DNA from: Paracoccaceae bacterium
Lineage (GTDB): Bacteria > Pseudomonadota > Alphaproteobacteria > Rhodobacterales > Rhodobacteraceae
Assembly: GCA_030626365.1 (NCBI GenBank)
Contig: DAOUPC010000097.1
Coordinates: 1 to 9,045, forward strand
Length of the DNA: 9,045 nucleotides
Direction of reading: 5' to 3'
Under the pieces are notes generated by a model. It was not told the DNA's origin and did no database searches. It was given only the letters and a program-made list of their open reading frames with translations. A program made the position numbers and the translations under genes. Positions 1 to 5,864 of the stretch are shown piece after piece. Each line of letters begins with the position of its first letter. Positions within the stretch are counted from its first letter, which is position 1.

Positions 1-2
1 AG

Positions 3-443
3 TGGCGTGCCCTAGTTGAGTCAACTGAAGATGGTGAGATTCCAGATCGCATCGTTGATATTCTGTCCGATGACCTGAATACACCGGGCGCGATTGCGGA
101 AATGCACAAACTTGCGGCTGTGGGGCATCATCCGGGGCTGAAGGCTGCTGGAAATTTGTTGGGTCTGCTGACACCTGAAATGGGAAACTGGAATTGGAAG
201 CGCGTCACCAAAGAAGAGGATGCCATCCAATTTGTGCGGTTAGGTGACGAGACTCATGGTAATCTGGCGCGCCACATTGCCGGCAAGTGGAAGGAACTTC
301 GCAATCAAAAAGATTATGCCCGTGCCGATGCGCTAAGAGCGGCAGCTGCCGAGGCGGGGTTAGCTTTGCGAGTGCTGAAAGACGCAGTTCAAGCAGAAGA
401 ACAGTCGGACTTCGACCCAGCCAAACTGGAGGCCCTCAAATGA
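3..443 (+). CDS. cysS: Cysteine--tRNA ligase, C-terminal part (5' end outside window)
   Basis: Class I aminoacyl-tRNA synthetase that charges tRNA-Cys with cysteine in the cytoplasm. The open frame runs in from the left edge with no start, so only about 146 C-terminal residues are present. The segment DDLNTPGAIAEMHKLA (from about base 69) is the typical CysS motif just after the catalytic core. It is followed by the helical DALR-like anticodon-binding region (KDYARADALRAAAAEAG) and the ending FDPAKLEALK, which is usual for alphaproteobacterial CysS. The gene ends in TGA at 441-443. The ATG at base 102 is an internal Met, not the start. GC content by hand count is near 52% in the first 240 bases, clearly below the next gene at roughly 63-72%. 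The catalytic HIGH and KMSKS motifs lie outside the window, so intactness cannot be judged. Confidence 0.93.
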   Translation, partial: WRALVESTEDGEIPDRIVDILSDDLNTPGAIAEMHKLAAVGHHPGLKAAGNLLGLLTPEMGNWNWKRVTKEEDAIQFVRLGDETHGNLARHIAGKWKELRNQKDYARADALRAAAAEAGLALRVLKDAVQAEEQSDFDPAKLEALK

Positions 444-459
444 CTTATCTCACATCAAA

Positions 460-505
460 GCGCCCTCCCGTGGGGAGGGTCGGGCGCTGCCCGGCGGTGC
501 CGGGC
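460..505 (+). repeat. Tandem GC-rich hairpins between cysS and cimA
   Basis: Two perfect 7-bp inverted repeats lie back to back. CCCTCCC (463-469) pairs with GGGAGGG (473-479) across a 3-nt loop, and GCCCGGC (489-495) pairs with GCCGGGC (499-505) across a 3-nt loop. GCGCCC (460-465) can also pair with GGGCGC (482-487), so alternative folds exist. No U-tract follows, so it is not a classical intrinsic terminator. It could be a REP-like extragenic palindrome, a Rho-assisted terminator for cysS, or a structured leader of cimA. Confidence 0.6.
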
Positions 506-511
506 GGGGGG
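506..511 (+). promoter_or_regulatory. G-rich ribosome binding site of cimA
   Basis: Six consecutive G lie 8 nt before the ATG at 520 and directly abut the second hairpin stem (ends at 505). It is a G-only variant of the Shine-Dalgarno core and the only candidate upstream of this start. Because it touches the hairpin, folding could influence ribosome access; that effect is inference. Confidence 0.45.
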
Positions 512-519
512 TATCCCGC

Positions 520-2160
520 ATGACCCGTGAACGCCTTTACCTTTACGACACCACCCTGCGCGACGGGCAGCAGACCCAAGGGGTTCAGTTTTCCACCGCC
601 GAAAAGATCCAGATCGCGCAGGCGCTGGACGAACTGGGCATTGATTACATCGAAGGGGGCTGGCCCGGCGCCAATCCAACGGATTCGGGGTTCTTTGAAA
701 ATGCACCGCAGACACGGGCGCGCCTGACCGCGTTTGGCATGACCAAACGGGCCGGGCGATCGGCGCAAAACGATGATGTGCTGGCGGCGGTGATGAATGC
801 CGGGACGGGCACGGTTTGTCTGGTGGGCAAGGCGCATGAATACCACGTCAAAACGGCGCTTGGTATTACGCTGGCCGAAAACACCGAAAATATCCGCGCC
901 TCGATGGCGCATATCGTGGGGCAGGGCCGCGAGGCGCTGTTTGATGCGGAACACTTCTTTGACGGCTATAAGGCCAACCCTGAATATGCGCTTGAATCGT
1001 GCCGTGCGGCGCTGGATGCCGGGGCGCGCTGGGTGGTGCTGTGTGACACCAATGGCGGCACGCTGCCCGGTGATATCGGGCGCATCGTGGCGCAGGTAAT
1101 TAGCGCCGGCATCCCCGGTGAAAACCTTGGTATTCACACCCATAACGACACCGAAAACGCGGTTGCGGGCACCCTTGCGGCGATCGATGCGGGCGCGCGC
1201 CAGGTGCAGGGCACGCTGAATGGTCTGGGCGAGCGGTGCGGCAATGCCAACCTGATATCGCTGATCCCGACGCTGTTGCTAAAGGAACCCTATGCCCGCC
1301 GTTATGACACCGGCGTCACCCTTGAGGCGCTAAAGGGGCTGACCCGGATTGCCCGGATGCTGGACGATATCCTGAACCGGGTGCCGGTAAAACAGGCCCC
1401 GTTCGTGGGGACCAGCGCCTTTGCCCACAAGGCCGGGTTGCACGCCAGCGCGATCCTGAAAGACCCGTCCACTTATGAACATATCGAACCGGGCACGGTG
1501 GGCAATGCGCGCATCATCCCGATGTCAAATCAGGCGGGCCAGTCAAACCTGCGCCAACGTCTGGCCGAGGCAGGGTTGGTGGTTGAAAAGGGCGATCCGG
1601 CACAGGCAAGCGTTCTGGGCCGGATACTTGAGCGGATCAAGGACCGCGAGGATGAAGGGTATTCATACGACACCGCACAGGCCAGTTTTGAATTGCTGGC
1701 GCGCGAGGAACTGGGCCAGATGCCCGCATTCTTCGAGGTAAAGCGCTATAAGGTGACGGTCGAGCGGCGCAAGAACAAATACAACCGCATGGTCAGCCTG
1801 TCCGAGGCGGTCGTGGTGGTAAAGGTCGATGGCGAAAAGAAGCTGTCGGTCAGTGAATCGATGGATGAAACCGGCTGTGACCGGGGCCCGGTCAACGCAT
1901 TGGCCAAGGCGCTGTCCAAGGATCTTGGCCCCTATTCGGCCATTCTGGCGGACCTGCGGCTGGTTGATTTCAAGGTTCGCATCACCCAGGGCGGCACCGA
2001 GGCCGTGACCCGCGTTATCATCGACAGTGAGGACGGGCAGGGGCGGCGGTGGTCGACCGTGGGGGTCAGTGCCAACATCATCGATGCCTCGTTCGAGGCG
2101 CTTTTGGATGCGATCCGCTGGAAACTGATCCGCGATTGCGGTGCTGATGTTGATGCCTGA
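520..2160 (+). CDS. cimA: (R)-citramalate synthase, isopropylmalate synthase family
   Basis: 546 residues. Predicted to condense acetyl-CoA with pyruvate to (R)-citramalate, the first step of the threonine-independent route to 2-oxobutyrate and isoleucine. The N-terminal TIM barrel carries the family signature DTTLRDGQQ (residues 10-18), with Arg14 and Asp15 in the active site. It also carries FDAEHFFDGYK (141-151), DTNGG (176-180), the metal-binding HTHND (206-210) and NGLGERCGNANL (234-245). A linker leads to a C-terminal LeuA-type allosteric/dimerisation domain (about 390-540), where isoleucine feedback would act. The length and the FDAEHFFDGYK and NGLGERCGNANL patterns fit the long CimA type better than ordinary LeuA; homocitrate synthase is a less likely alternative. 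The ATG at 520 sits 8 nt after a G-run, and DTTLRDG falls at the expected distance from it. The stop (2158-2160) overlaps the next ATG by one base, giving a two-gene operon. Confidence 0.9.
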   Translation: MTRERLYLYDTTLRDGQQTQGVQFSTAEKIQIAQALDELGIDYIEGGWPGANPTDSGFFENAPQTRARLTAFGMTKRAGRSAQNDDVLAAVMNAGTGTVCLVGKAHEYHVKTALGITLAENTENIRASMAHIVGQGREALFDAEHFFDGYKANPEYALESCRAALDAGARWVVLCDTNGGTLPGDIGRIVAQVISAGIPGENLGIHTHNDTENAVAGTLAAIDAGARQVQGTLNGLGERCGNANLISLIPTLLLKEPYARRYDTGVTLEALKGLTRIARMLDDILNRVPVKQAPFVGTSAFAHKAGLHASAILKDPSTYEHIEPGTVGNARIIPMSNQAGQSNLRQRLAEAGLVVEKGDPAQASVLGRILERIKDREDEGYSYDTAQASFELLAREELGQMPAFFEVKRYKVTVERRKNKYNRMVSLSEAVVVVKVDGEKKLSVSESMDETGCDRGPVNALAKALSKDLGPYSAILADLRLVDFKVRITQGGTEAVTRVIIDSEDGQGRRWSTVGVSANIIDASFEALLDAIRWKLIRDCGADVDA

Positions 2161-2936
2161 TGCGCTTTGACGCTGATCTGACGGCATGCGCCGATCTGGT
2201 GCGCCGCGCCGACCCTGACCGGTTCATGGCCGCCATGGCCGCGCCTGTACCTGCGCGCCCGGTGTTGTTCGCGCTTTATGCGCTGAACGTCGAGGTGGCC
2301 CGCGTGCCCTGGGCCACGTCCGAGGGAATGATCGCCCAGATACGCCTGCAATGGTGGCGCGATGCGCTGGCCGAAATCGCCGCAGGTGGGCCGGTGCGCA
2401 AACACGAGGTGATCACACCGCTGGCCCGTATCCTAAGCCCGAAACAGGCCGGTGATCTGGATGAGATGATCGCGGTAAGACACTGGGATATATACAAAGA
2501 CCCGTTTGATGACCCGGCGCATTTTGAACGCTACATTGATCAGACGTCCGGGTCTTTGATGTGGCAGGCCGCGCAATGCCTTGGGCAAGCGAGCGAAGGG
2601 GTCGTGCGCGATTACGCCTATGCGGCGGGTCTTGCCAACTGGCTGCGTGCGGTGGCGCAACTGCGCGCGCGCGGGCGGGCACCGTTGCTGGATGGCACTG
2701 GCAAAGGGATCAGGGCACTGGCCGATGACGGGTTGTTGCGGCTGACGCGTGCCCGTGCGGCGCGCGCGCAGGTATCGCGCGCGGCGGCACCGGCGTTGCT
2801 GGTGGGTTGGCAGGCGGGCACGGTGCTAAGACAGGCGCGGCGCGATCCGGGTCGGGTGGATGCCGGCACGCTGGGGCAGGGCGAGGTGGCGCGCCGGATG
2901 TCACTGATGGTTCGGGTGGTAACGGGCCGCTGGTAG
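2160..2936 (+). CDS. Squalene/phytoene synthase-fold protein, NDUFAF6-like, probably non-catalytic
   Basis: 258 residues of the trans-isoprenyl diphosphate synthase head-to-head fold. The segment FALYALNVEVAR (37-48) followed by IRLQWWRDALAEI (61-73) is the hallmark of the proteobacterial NDUFAF6-like branch. In humans, NDUFAF6 is an assembly factor for respiratory complex I. True squalene/phytoene synthases carry two Asp-rich DxxxD motifs that bind Mg-diphosphate. Here the first is replaced by ALNVEVAR and the second region reads GLANWLRAVAQL (157-168) without the acidic pair, so prenyl synthesis is unlikely. A role in complex I assembly is inferred from the family only. Later in the protein, KDPFDDPAHFERYIDQTSGS (113-132) fits the helix before the second site. 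The ATG overlaps the cimA stop as TGATG, suggesting translational coupling; no separate strong ribosome binding site is visible. Stop TAG is at 2934-2936. Confidence 0.82.
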   Translation: MRFDADLTACADLVRRADPDRFMAAMAAPVPARPVLFALYALNVEVARVPWATSEGMIAQIRLQWWRDALAEIAAGGPVRKHEVITPLARILSPKQAGDLDEMIAVRHWDIYKDPFDDPAHFERYIDQTSGSLMWQAAQCLGQASEGVVRDYAYAAGLANWLRAVAQLRARGRAPLLDGTGKGIRALADDGLLRLTRARAARAQVSRAAAPALLVGWQAGTVLRQARRDPGRVDAGTLGQGEVARRMSLMVRVVTGRW

Positions 2937-2956
2937 GTGGCGCAGGTAACGGCCCG
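2923..2956. terminator. Possible bidirectional hairpin between convergent genes
   Basis: CGGGCCG (2923-2929) and CGGCCCG (2950-2956) form a 7-bp inverted repeat with a 20-nt loop, spanning the stop of the NDUFAF6-like gene and reaching the stop of the convergent MFS gene. No T-tract is present on either side. The position suits a shared terminator, but in DNA this GC-rich the match could be chance. Confidence 0.25.
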
Positions 2957-2960
2957 GCCT

Positions 2961-4205
2961 TCAGGTGCGTTCTGAATCCGGGCGCAGCATCAGCCACAAC
3001 AATGCACCACCCGCCAGGAACAACAGCGGCACCATTGCCATGTTCACCGCTGTCCAGCCCTCGGCGGCCGATCCGCCCGAACAGTTCATCAACCCCCCCG
3101 AGGCCAGCGAGGCAAACGTCACGCCGCCAAACACCAGCAGGTCGTTCAGCCCCTGCATCCGGCCCCGTTCGTGTGGTTCATGCGCCCCCGCCAGCATGGT
3201 GGTGGCCCCGATAAAGCCAAAGTTCCAGCCAAAGCCCAACAGCGCCAGCGCGACAAAGAAATTGCTTAGCTCAACACCGCTAAGGGCGACGACGCCCGCT
3301 GCGGCAAGGATGAACAGGCCGGCGGCCATGATCCGTTCCACCCCAAAACGGGTGATCAGGTGGCCGGTAAAAAACGACGGAATATACATGGCCAGCACAT
3401 GCAGCGACACCACGTCTGCCGCATTGTTCCGGGTATAGCCACAGCCAACCACCGCCAGCGGGGTCGAGGTCATCACCAGGTTCATCAGCGCATAGGATAC
3501 CATCGCGCAAATCACCGCGACGGCAATGCGTGGCGTGGTGATAAGTTCCCAGCGGGTCCGCCCGCGCGGGGCATCCTGACTGGGCGTGGCAGGTTTGGGG
3601 ATATCCAGCATCAAAAACAGGAACGAACCGGCGATATTGACCAGAATTACTGTCAGATAGGTGCCCAAAAACGGGATAACAAAGACCGAACTGGTGGCCT
3701 TGACCAGTTGTGGGCCGATTATGGCGGCGGCCAGACCACCGGCCATCACATAGGAAATCGCCTTGGGGCGGAAGGTATCTGATGCGGTGTCAGCCGCGGC
3801 AAAGCGGTAAAAACCATGCGCGCTCATGTATATGCCGGTCAGAAGGCTGCCGGCCAGAAATATCGGGAACGACCCAAGGTACAGGCCATAGGCCCCGACA
3901 AGCCCGCCAAGCGCCCCTGCACCAGCCCCGACAAAGAACCCGGCGCGCCGGCCCCATTTTTGCATGATCGACGACATGGGCGTCGCGGCCAGCATGGAAC
4001 CCAGCACGATCAGCGAGATGGGCAAGGTGGCCAGGCACGCATTACTGGCCAGGGATTGCCCGGCCAGACCGCCCGCGATGAAGATCATCGGCATCTGCGA
4101 ACCAAGCAACGCCTGCGCCAGCACCAGAACGATCACGTTGCGTTTGGCCTGTGAATTATCACTTGGCATGGGCGGGCTACCGGAAGGAGAGGAAGAGGTG
4201 TTCAT
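2961..4205 (-). CDS. MFS transporter, 12 transmembrane segments
   Basis: 414-residue inner-membrane protein of the major facilitator superfamily, predicted to use the proton gradient; the substrate cannot be told from sequence. About twelve hydrophobic segments are visible, near residues 22-44, 57-75, 88-106, 113-131, 151-168, 175-200, 224-248, 264-283, 293-308, 313-333, 354-372 and 387-406. The TM2-TM3 loop has a motif-A-like QKWGRRAGFF (82-91), and a matching RFGVERI (286-292) lies in the second half. The central cytoplasmic loop (about 201-222) is hydrophilic and Pro/Arg-containing. The C-terminal tail is short (RPDSERT). The start at 4205 is the longest choice but has no clear Shine-Dalgarno; Met13 (codon at 4167-4169) is an alternative, and both precede TM1. 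It is convergent with the cimA operon and divergent from the glycosylase gene. Confidence 0.88.
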   Translation of the reverse strand: MNTSSSPSGSPPMPSDNSQAKRNVIVLVLAQALLGSQMPMIFIAGGLAGQSLASNACLATLPISLIVLGSMLAATPMSSIMQKWGRRAGFFVGAGAGALGGLVGAYGLYLGSFPIFLAGSLLTGIYMSAHGFYRFAAADTASDTFRPKAISYVMAGGLAAAIIGPQLVKATSSVFVIPFLGTYLTVILVNIAGSFLFLMLDIPKPATPSQDAPRGRTRWELITTPRIAVAVICAMVSYALMNLVMTSTPLAVVGCGYTRNNAADVVSLHVLAMYIPSFFTGHLITRFGVERIMAAGLFILAAAGVVALSGVELSNFFVALALLGFGWNFGFIGATTMLAGAHEPHERGRMQGLNDLLVFGGVTFASLASGGLMNCSGGSAAEGWTAVNMAMVPLLFLAGGALLWLMLRPDSERT

Positions 4206-4282
4206 GATCGCTGCTTATCTGCGAAAAAAACAGGACACAAGAAGATTGCGCCGGGGGCCCCATGCGGTAATTTAGCCCGGAT
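4206..4282. promoter_or_regulatory. Divergent intergenic region, MFS (-) and glycosylase (+)
   Basis: 77 nt must hold the promoters of both genes unless transcription starts inside them. A weak plus-strand candidate is TTGCGC (4246-4251), a 16-nt spacer and TAATTT (4268-4273). This would start transcription about 2-4 nt before the ATG at 4283. An 8-bp palindrome GGGGCCCC (4254-4261) lies in its spacer. No convincing minus-strand promoter was found. Confidence 0.28.
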
Positions 4283-4915
4283 ATGTCAATCGGACGGATC
4301 ATTGAAACCCCGGCTTGTGTGGTCGAAGGGGCGGCGTGGCTGGCGGCGCGGGATGCACGGATGGCGCGGGCGCTGGAACTGACCGGGCCACTGCCTTTGC
4401 GGCGCAGGCCGGACGGGTTTGCCCAGTTGCTGTCGGCGATTGTCAGCCAGCAGGTCAGCGTGGCCTCGGCCAATGCGATATGGGGGCGGATGCAGGGGGC
4501 CGGGCTGGATGATCCGCGTGTGGTTGTCCGGGCCAGCGACGATGATTTGCGCGCCGTTGGCCTGAGCCGCCAAAAGATACGCTATGCCCGCGCGCTGGCC
4601 GATGCGCGGATCGATTACCCTGCGCTGCGCGATGCCACCAACGCCGAAGTTCTGGCGACGCTGACGCAGGTGTCGGGCATCGGGGCGTGGACGGCCGAAA
4701 TCTATGCCATGTTCAGCCTTGGACGCGCCGATGTGTTCGCGCCGGGCGATCTGGCCCTGCAAGAGAGCGCGCGGATTTTGTTTGACCTGCCCGCGCGGCC
4801 AAAGGAACGGGCCTTGCGCCAGATGGCGGCGGACTGGTCGCCCTGGCAATCGGTGGCCGCACGTCTGTTGTGGGCCTATTACCGGGTGGCAAAGGACCGC
4901 GAAGGCATATCATAG
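4283..4915 (+). CDS. DNA-3-methyladenine glycosylase, AlkA/HhH-GPD family
   Basis: 210-residue base-excision repair enzyme of the HhH-GPD superfamily, predicted to cleave the N-glycosidic bond of alkylated purines such as 3-methyladenine, leaving an abasic site. Visible are the N-terminal helix pattern IVSQQVSVASANAIW (53-67), the segment GLSRQKIRYARALA (93-106), and the helix-hairpin-helix LTQVSGIGAWTAEI (127-140). The GPD segment DVFAPGDLALQ (150-160) follows; Asp156 aligns with catalytic Asp238 of E. coli AlkA. There is no Fe-S Cys cluster at the C-terminus, which separates it from Nth/MutY, and no Lys at the Ogg/Nth catalytic position, consistent with a monofunctional enzyme. It lacks the N-terminal AlkA domain, as usual for the short AlkA-like form. 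No Shine-Dalgarno precedes the ATG. It ends at TAG (4913-4915), convergent with the DUF2950 gene, and has no Ada-type regulator nearby. Confidence 0.9.
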   Translation: MSIGRIIETPACVVEGAAWLAARDARMARALELTGPLPLRRRPDGFAQLLSAIVSQQVSVASANAIWGRMQGAGLDDPRVVVRASDDDLRAVGLSRQKIRYARALADARIDYPALRDATNAEVLATLTQVSGIGAWTAEIYAMFSLGRADVFAPGDLALQESARILFDLPARPKERALRQMAADWSPWQSVAARLLWAYYRVAKDREGIS

Positions 4916-4936
4916 CGGGGGCAGGGCGGTGCCCCG
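4916..4936 (+). terminator. Possible terminator hairpin after the glycosylase gene
   Basis: GGGGCA (4918-4923) pairs with TGCCCC (4930-4935) over a 6-nt loop, immediately after the TAG stop. C4916 and G4936 could extend the stem past a one-base bulge. No T-run follows, so termination strength is uncertain. It lies between two convergent genes and could serve either strand. Confidence 0.35.
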
Positions 4937-4939
4937 GTC

Positions 4940-4975
4940 ATTGCACAGGTCTGTTGCCCCTATCTATTGCACAGG
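4940..4975. repeat. 10-bp direct repeat at the DUF2950 stop
   Basis: ATTGCACAGG occurs at 4940-4949 and again at 4966-4975, start to start 26 nt. The second copy overlaps the last codons and stop of the minus-strand DUF2950 gene (TAG at 4966-4964). It may be a relic of a small tandem duplication; no function is evident. Confidence 0.5.
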
Positions 4976-5860
4976 GCTCCAGTCGGCCCCCGGATCATAG
5001 GCATCGATCCCGGCTGCGATCTCTGGCGTTTTGTCACCCAGGGCCGCCTCAAGGATCACCCCGTTTTCTGACACCAGAAAGCTGTGTACCCCGGATACGC
5101 CGACATCGGCAGGCACCGCCAAAAGGGCGTGACCCGCCACCATGTTGCCATTCACCACATAGGCCATCGCCCCGCCCGGTGCATTGGCCCCCTGACTGGT
5201 CAGGATGCGGAAATAATAGCCCATGTAAGGCTCTGGTGGGCGATCCTGGCTGCCATCATTGAACCCGGCATCAGACGCCCGCGCCAGTCGTTCCCCCAAG
5301 GGGCTGTCCTGCCCCGGCCAGAACAGCCCGTCGCGCGTATCTGCGGACGATATGATCTGGCTGGCAAATTCCATCACGCCATCACCATCGTGATCTGTCA
5401 GCCGAAAGGTGGCCTGCACGTCCACATAGGCGTTCAGCAGGGCGATGACTTCGATTTCGTTCAGGCCCAGTGTGCGATTGGCCACCTCCTGGTATCCGGC
5501 TTTGGCGTCAAAGGACCAGCCTGCGTCGCCGCGCACCAATGGCACGGGGAACGGCCAGCCGTCGCGGCCAAAGGCAATGACAACGCTGCCGTCCTCTTGT
5601 GGCTCCATGCGGTAGCCTTCACTGTAGAGCGCCAGAAGGGCGGCCCGGTTGCGGGCGTCCTCGGTCGCCTTGCCGGTGGATATCAGGCCTTTGTTCTCTG
5701 GCCCGAATACGGTCAGCGCGCCCGTCCCGTCGCCGGTTTTCAGGGCGGATACCATTGCGTCAAGCGCGTCGAACGGTGTGCCATAGCTGGCCGGGTCAGC
5801 CAAAAGAGGCCCACCCGCAAGGCACGTCAGGGCAACCCCTGTCAGGAATGATCTGGTCAT
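4964..5860 (-). CDS. DUF2950 family exported protein
   Basis: 298 residues, function unknown. The N-terminus is a Sec signal peptide with likely cleavage after residue 21 (GPLLA/DP). Cys13 is preceded by Thr and does not make a good lipobox, so a soluble periplasmic protein is more likely than a lipoprotein. The mature part matches the DUF2950 pattern: FDALDAMVSALKTGD (30-44), FGRDGWPFPVPLVR (97-110), NEIEVIALLNAYVDVQ (134-149), DGLFWPGQDSPLG (177-189), PYMGYYFRILTSQG (211-224), YVVNGNMVAGHALLA (234-248) and YGVSG-like VGVSGVHSFLVSENG (253-267). An EF-hand-like DHDGDGVMEF (156-165) offers a calcium-type loop. The start at 5860 is fixed by a GGAG site 8 nt upstream and the signal peptide; the frame stays open further upstream but opposite to no real product. 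It follows the DUF3300 gene by 4 nt, so the two are co-transcribed. Confidence 0.88.
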   Translation of the reverse strand: MTRSFLTGVALTCLAGGPLLADPASYGTPFDALDAMVSALKTGDGTGALTVFGPENKGLISTGKATEDARNRAALLALYSEGYRMEPQEDGSVVIAFGRDGWPFPVPLVRGDAGWSFDAKAGYQEVANRTLGLNEIEVIALLNAYVDVQATFRLTDHDGDGVMEFASQIISSADTRDGLFWPGQDSPLGERLARASDAGFNDGSQDRPPEPYMGYYFRILTSQGANAPGGAMAYVVNGNMVAGHALLAVPADVGVSGVHSFLVSENGVILEAALGDKTPEIAAGIDAYDPGADWSPVQ

Positions 5861-5864
5861 GGTG

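Noticed and set aside
445..1143. 232-residue open frame on the minus strand opposite cimA
   Set aside because: No recognisable domain; it mirrors the high-GC codon pattern of cimA and would also span the hairpin spacer.
2160..2936. Functional phytoene/squalene synthase for carotenoids or hopanoids
   Set aside because: Both Asp-rich motifs are missing and no other isoprenoid genes are nearby.
4967..5860. Lipoprotein signal in the DUF2950 protein at Cys13
   Set aside because: Thr at -1 and an early position within the hydrophobic core do not fit a lipobox; an ordinary signal peptidase I site (LLA/DP) is present.
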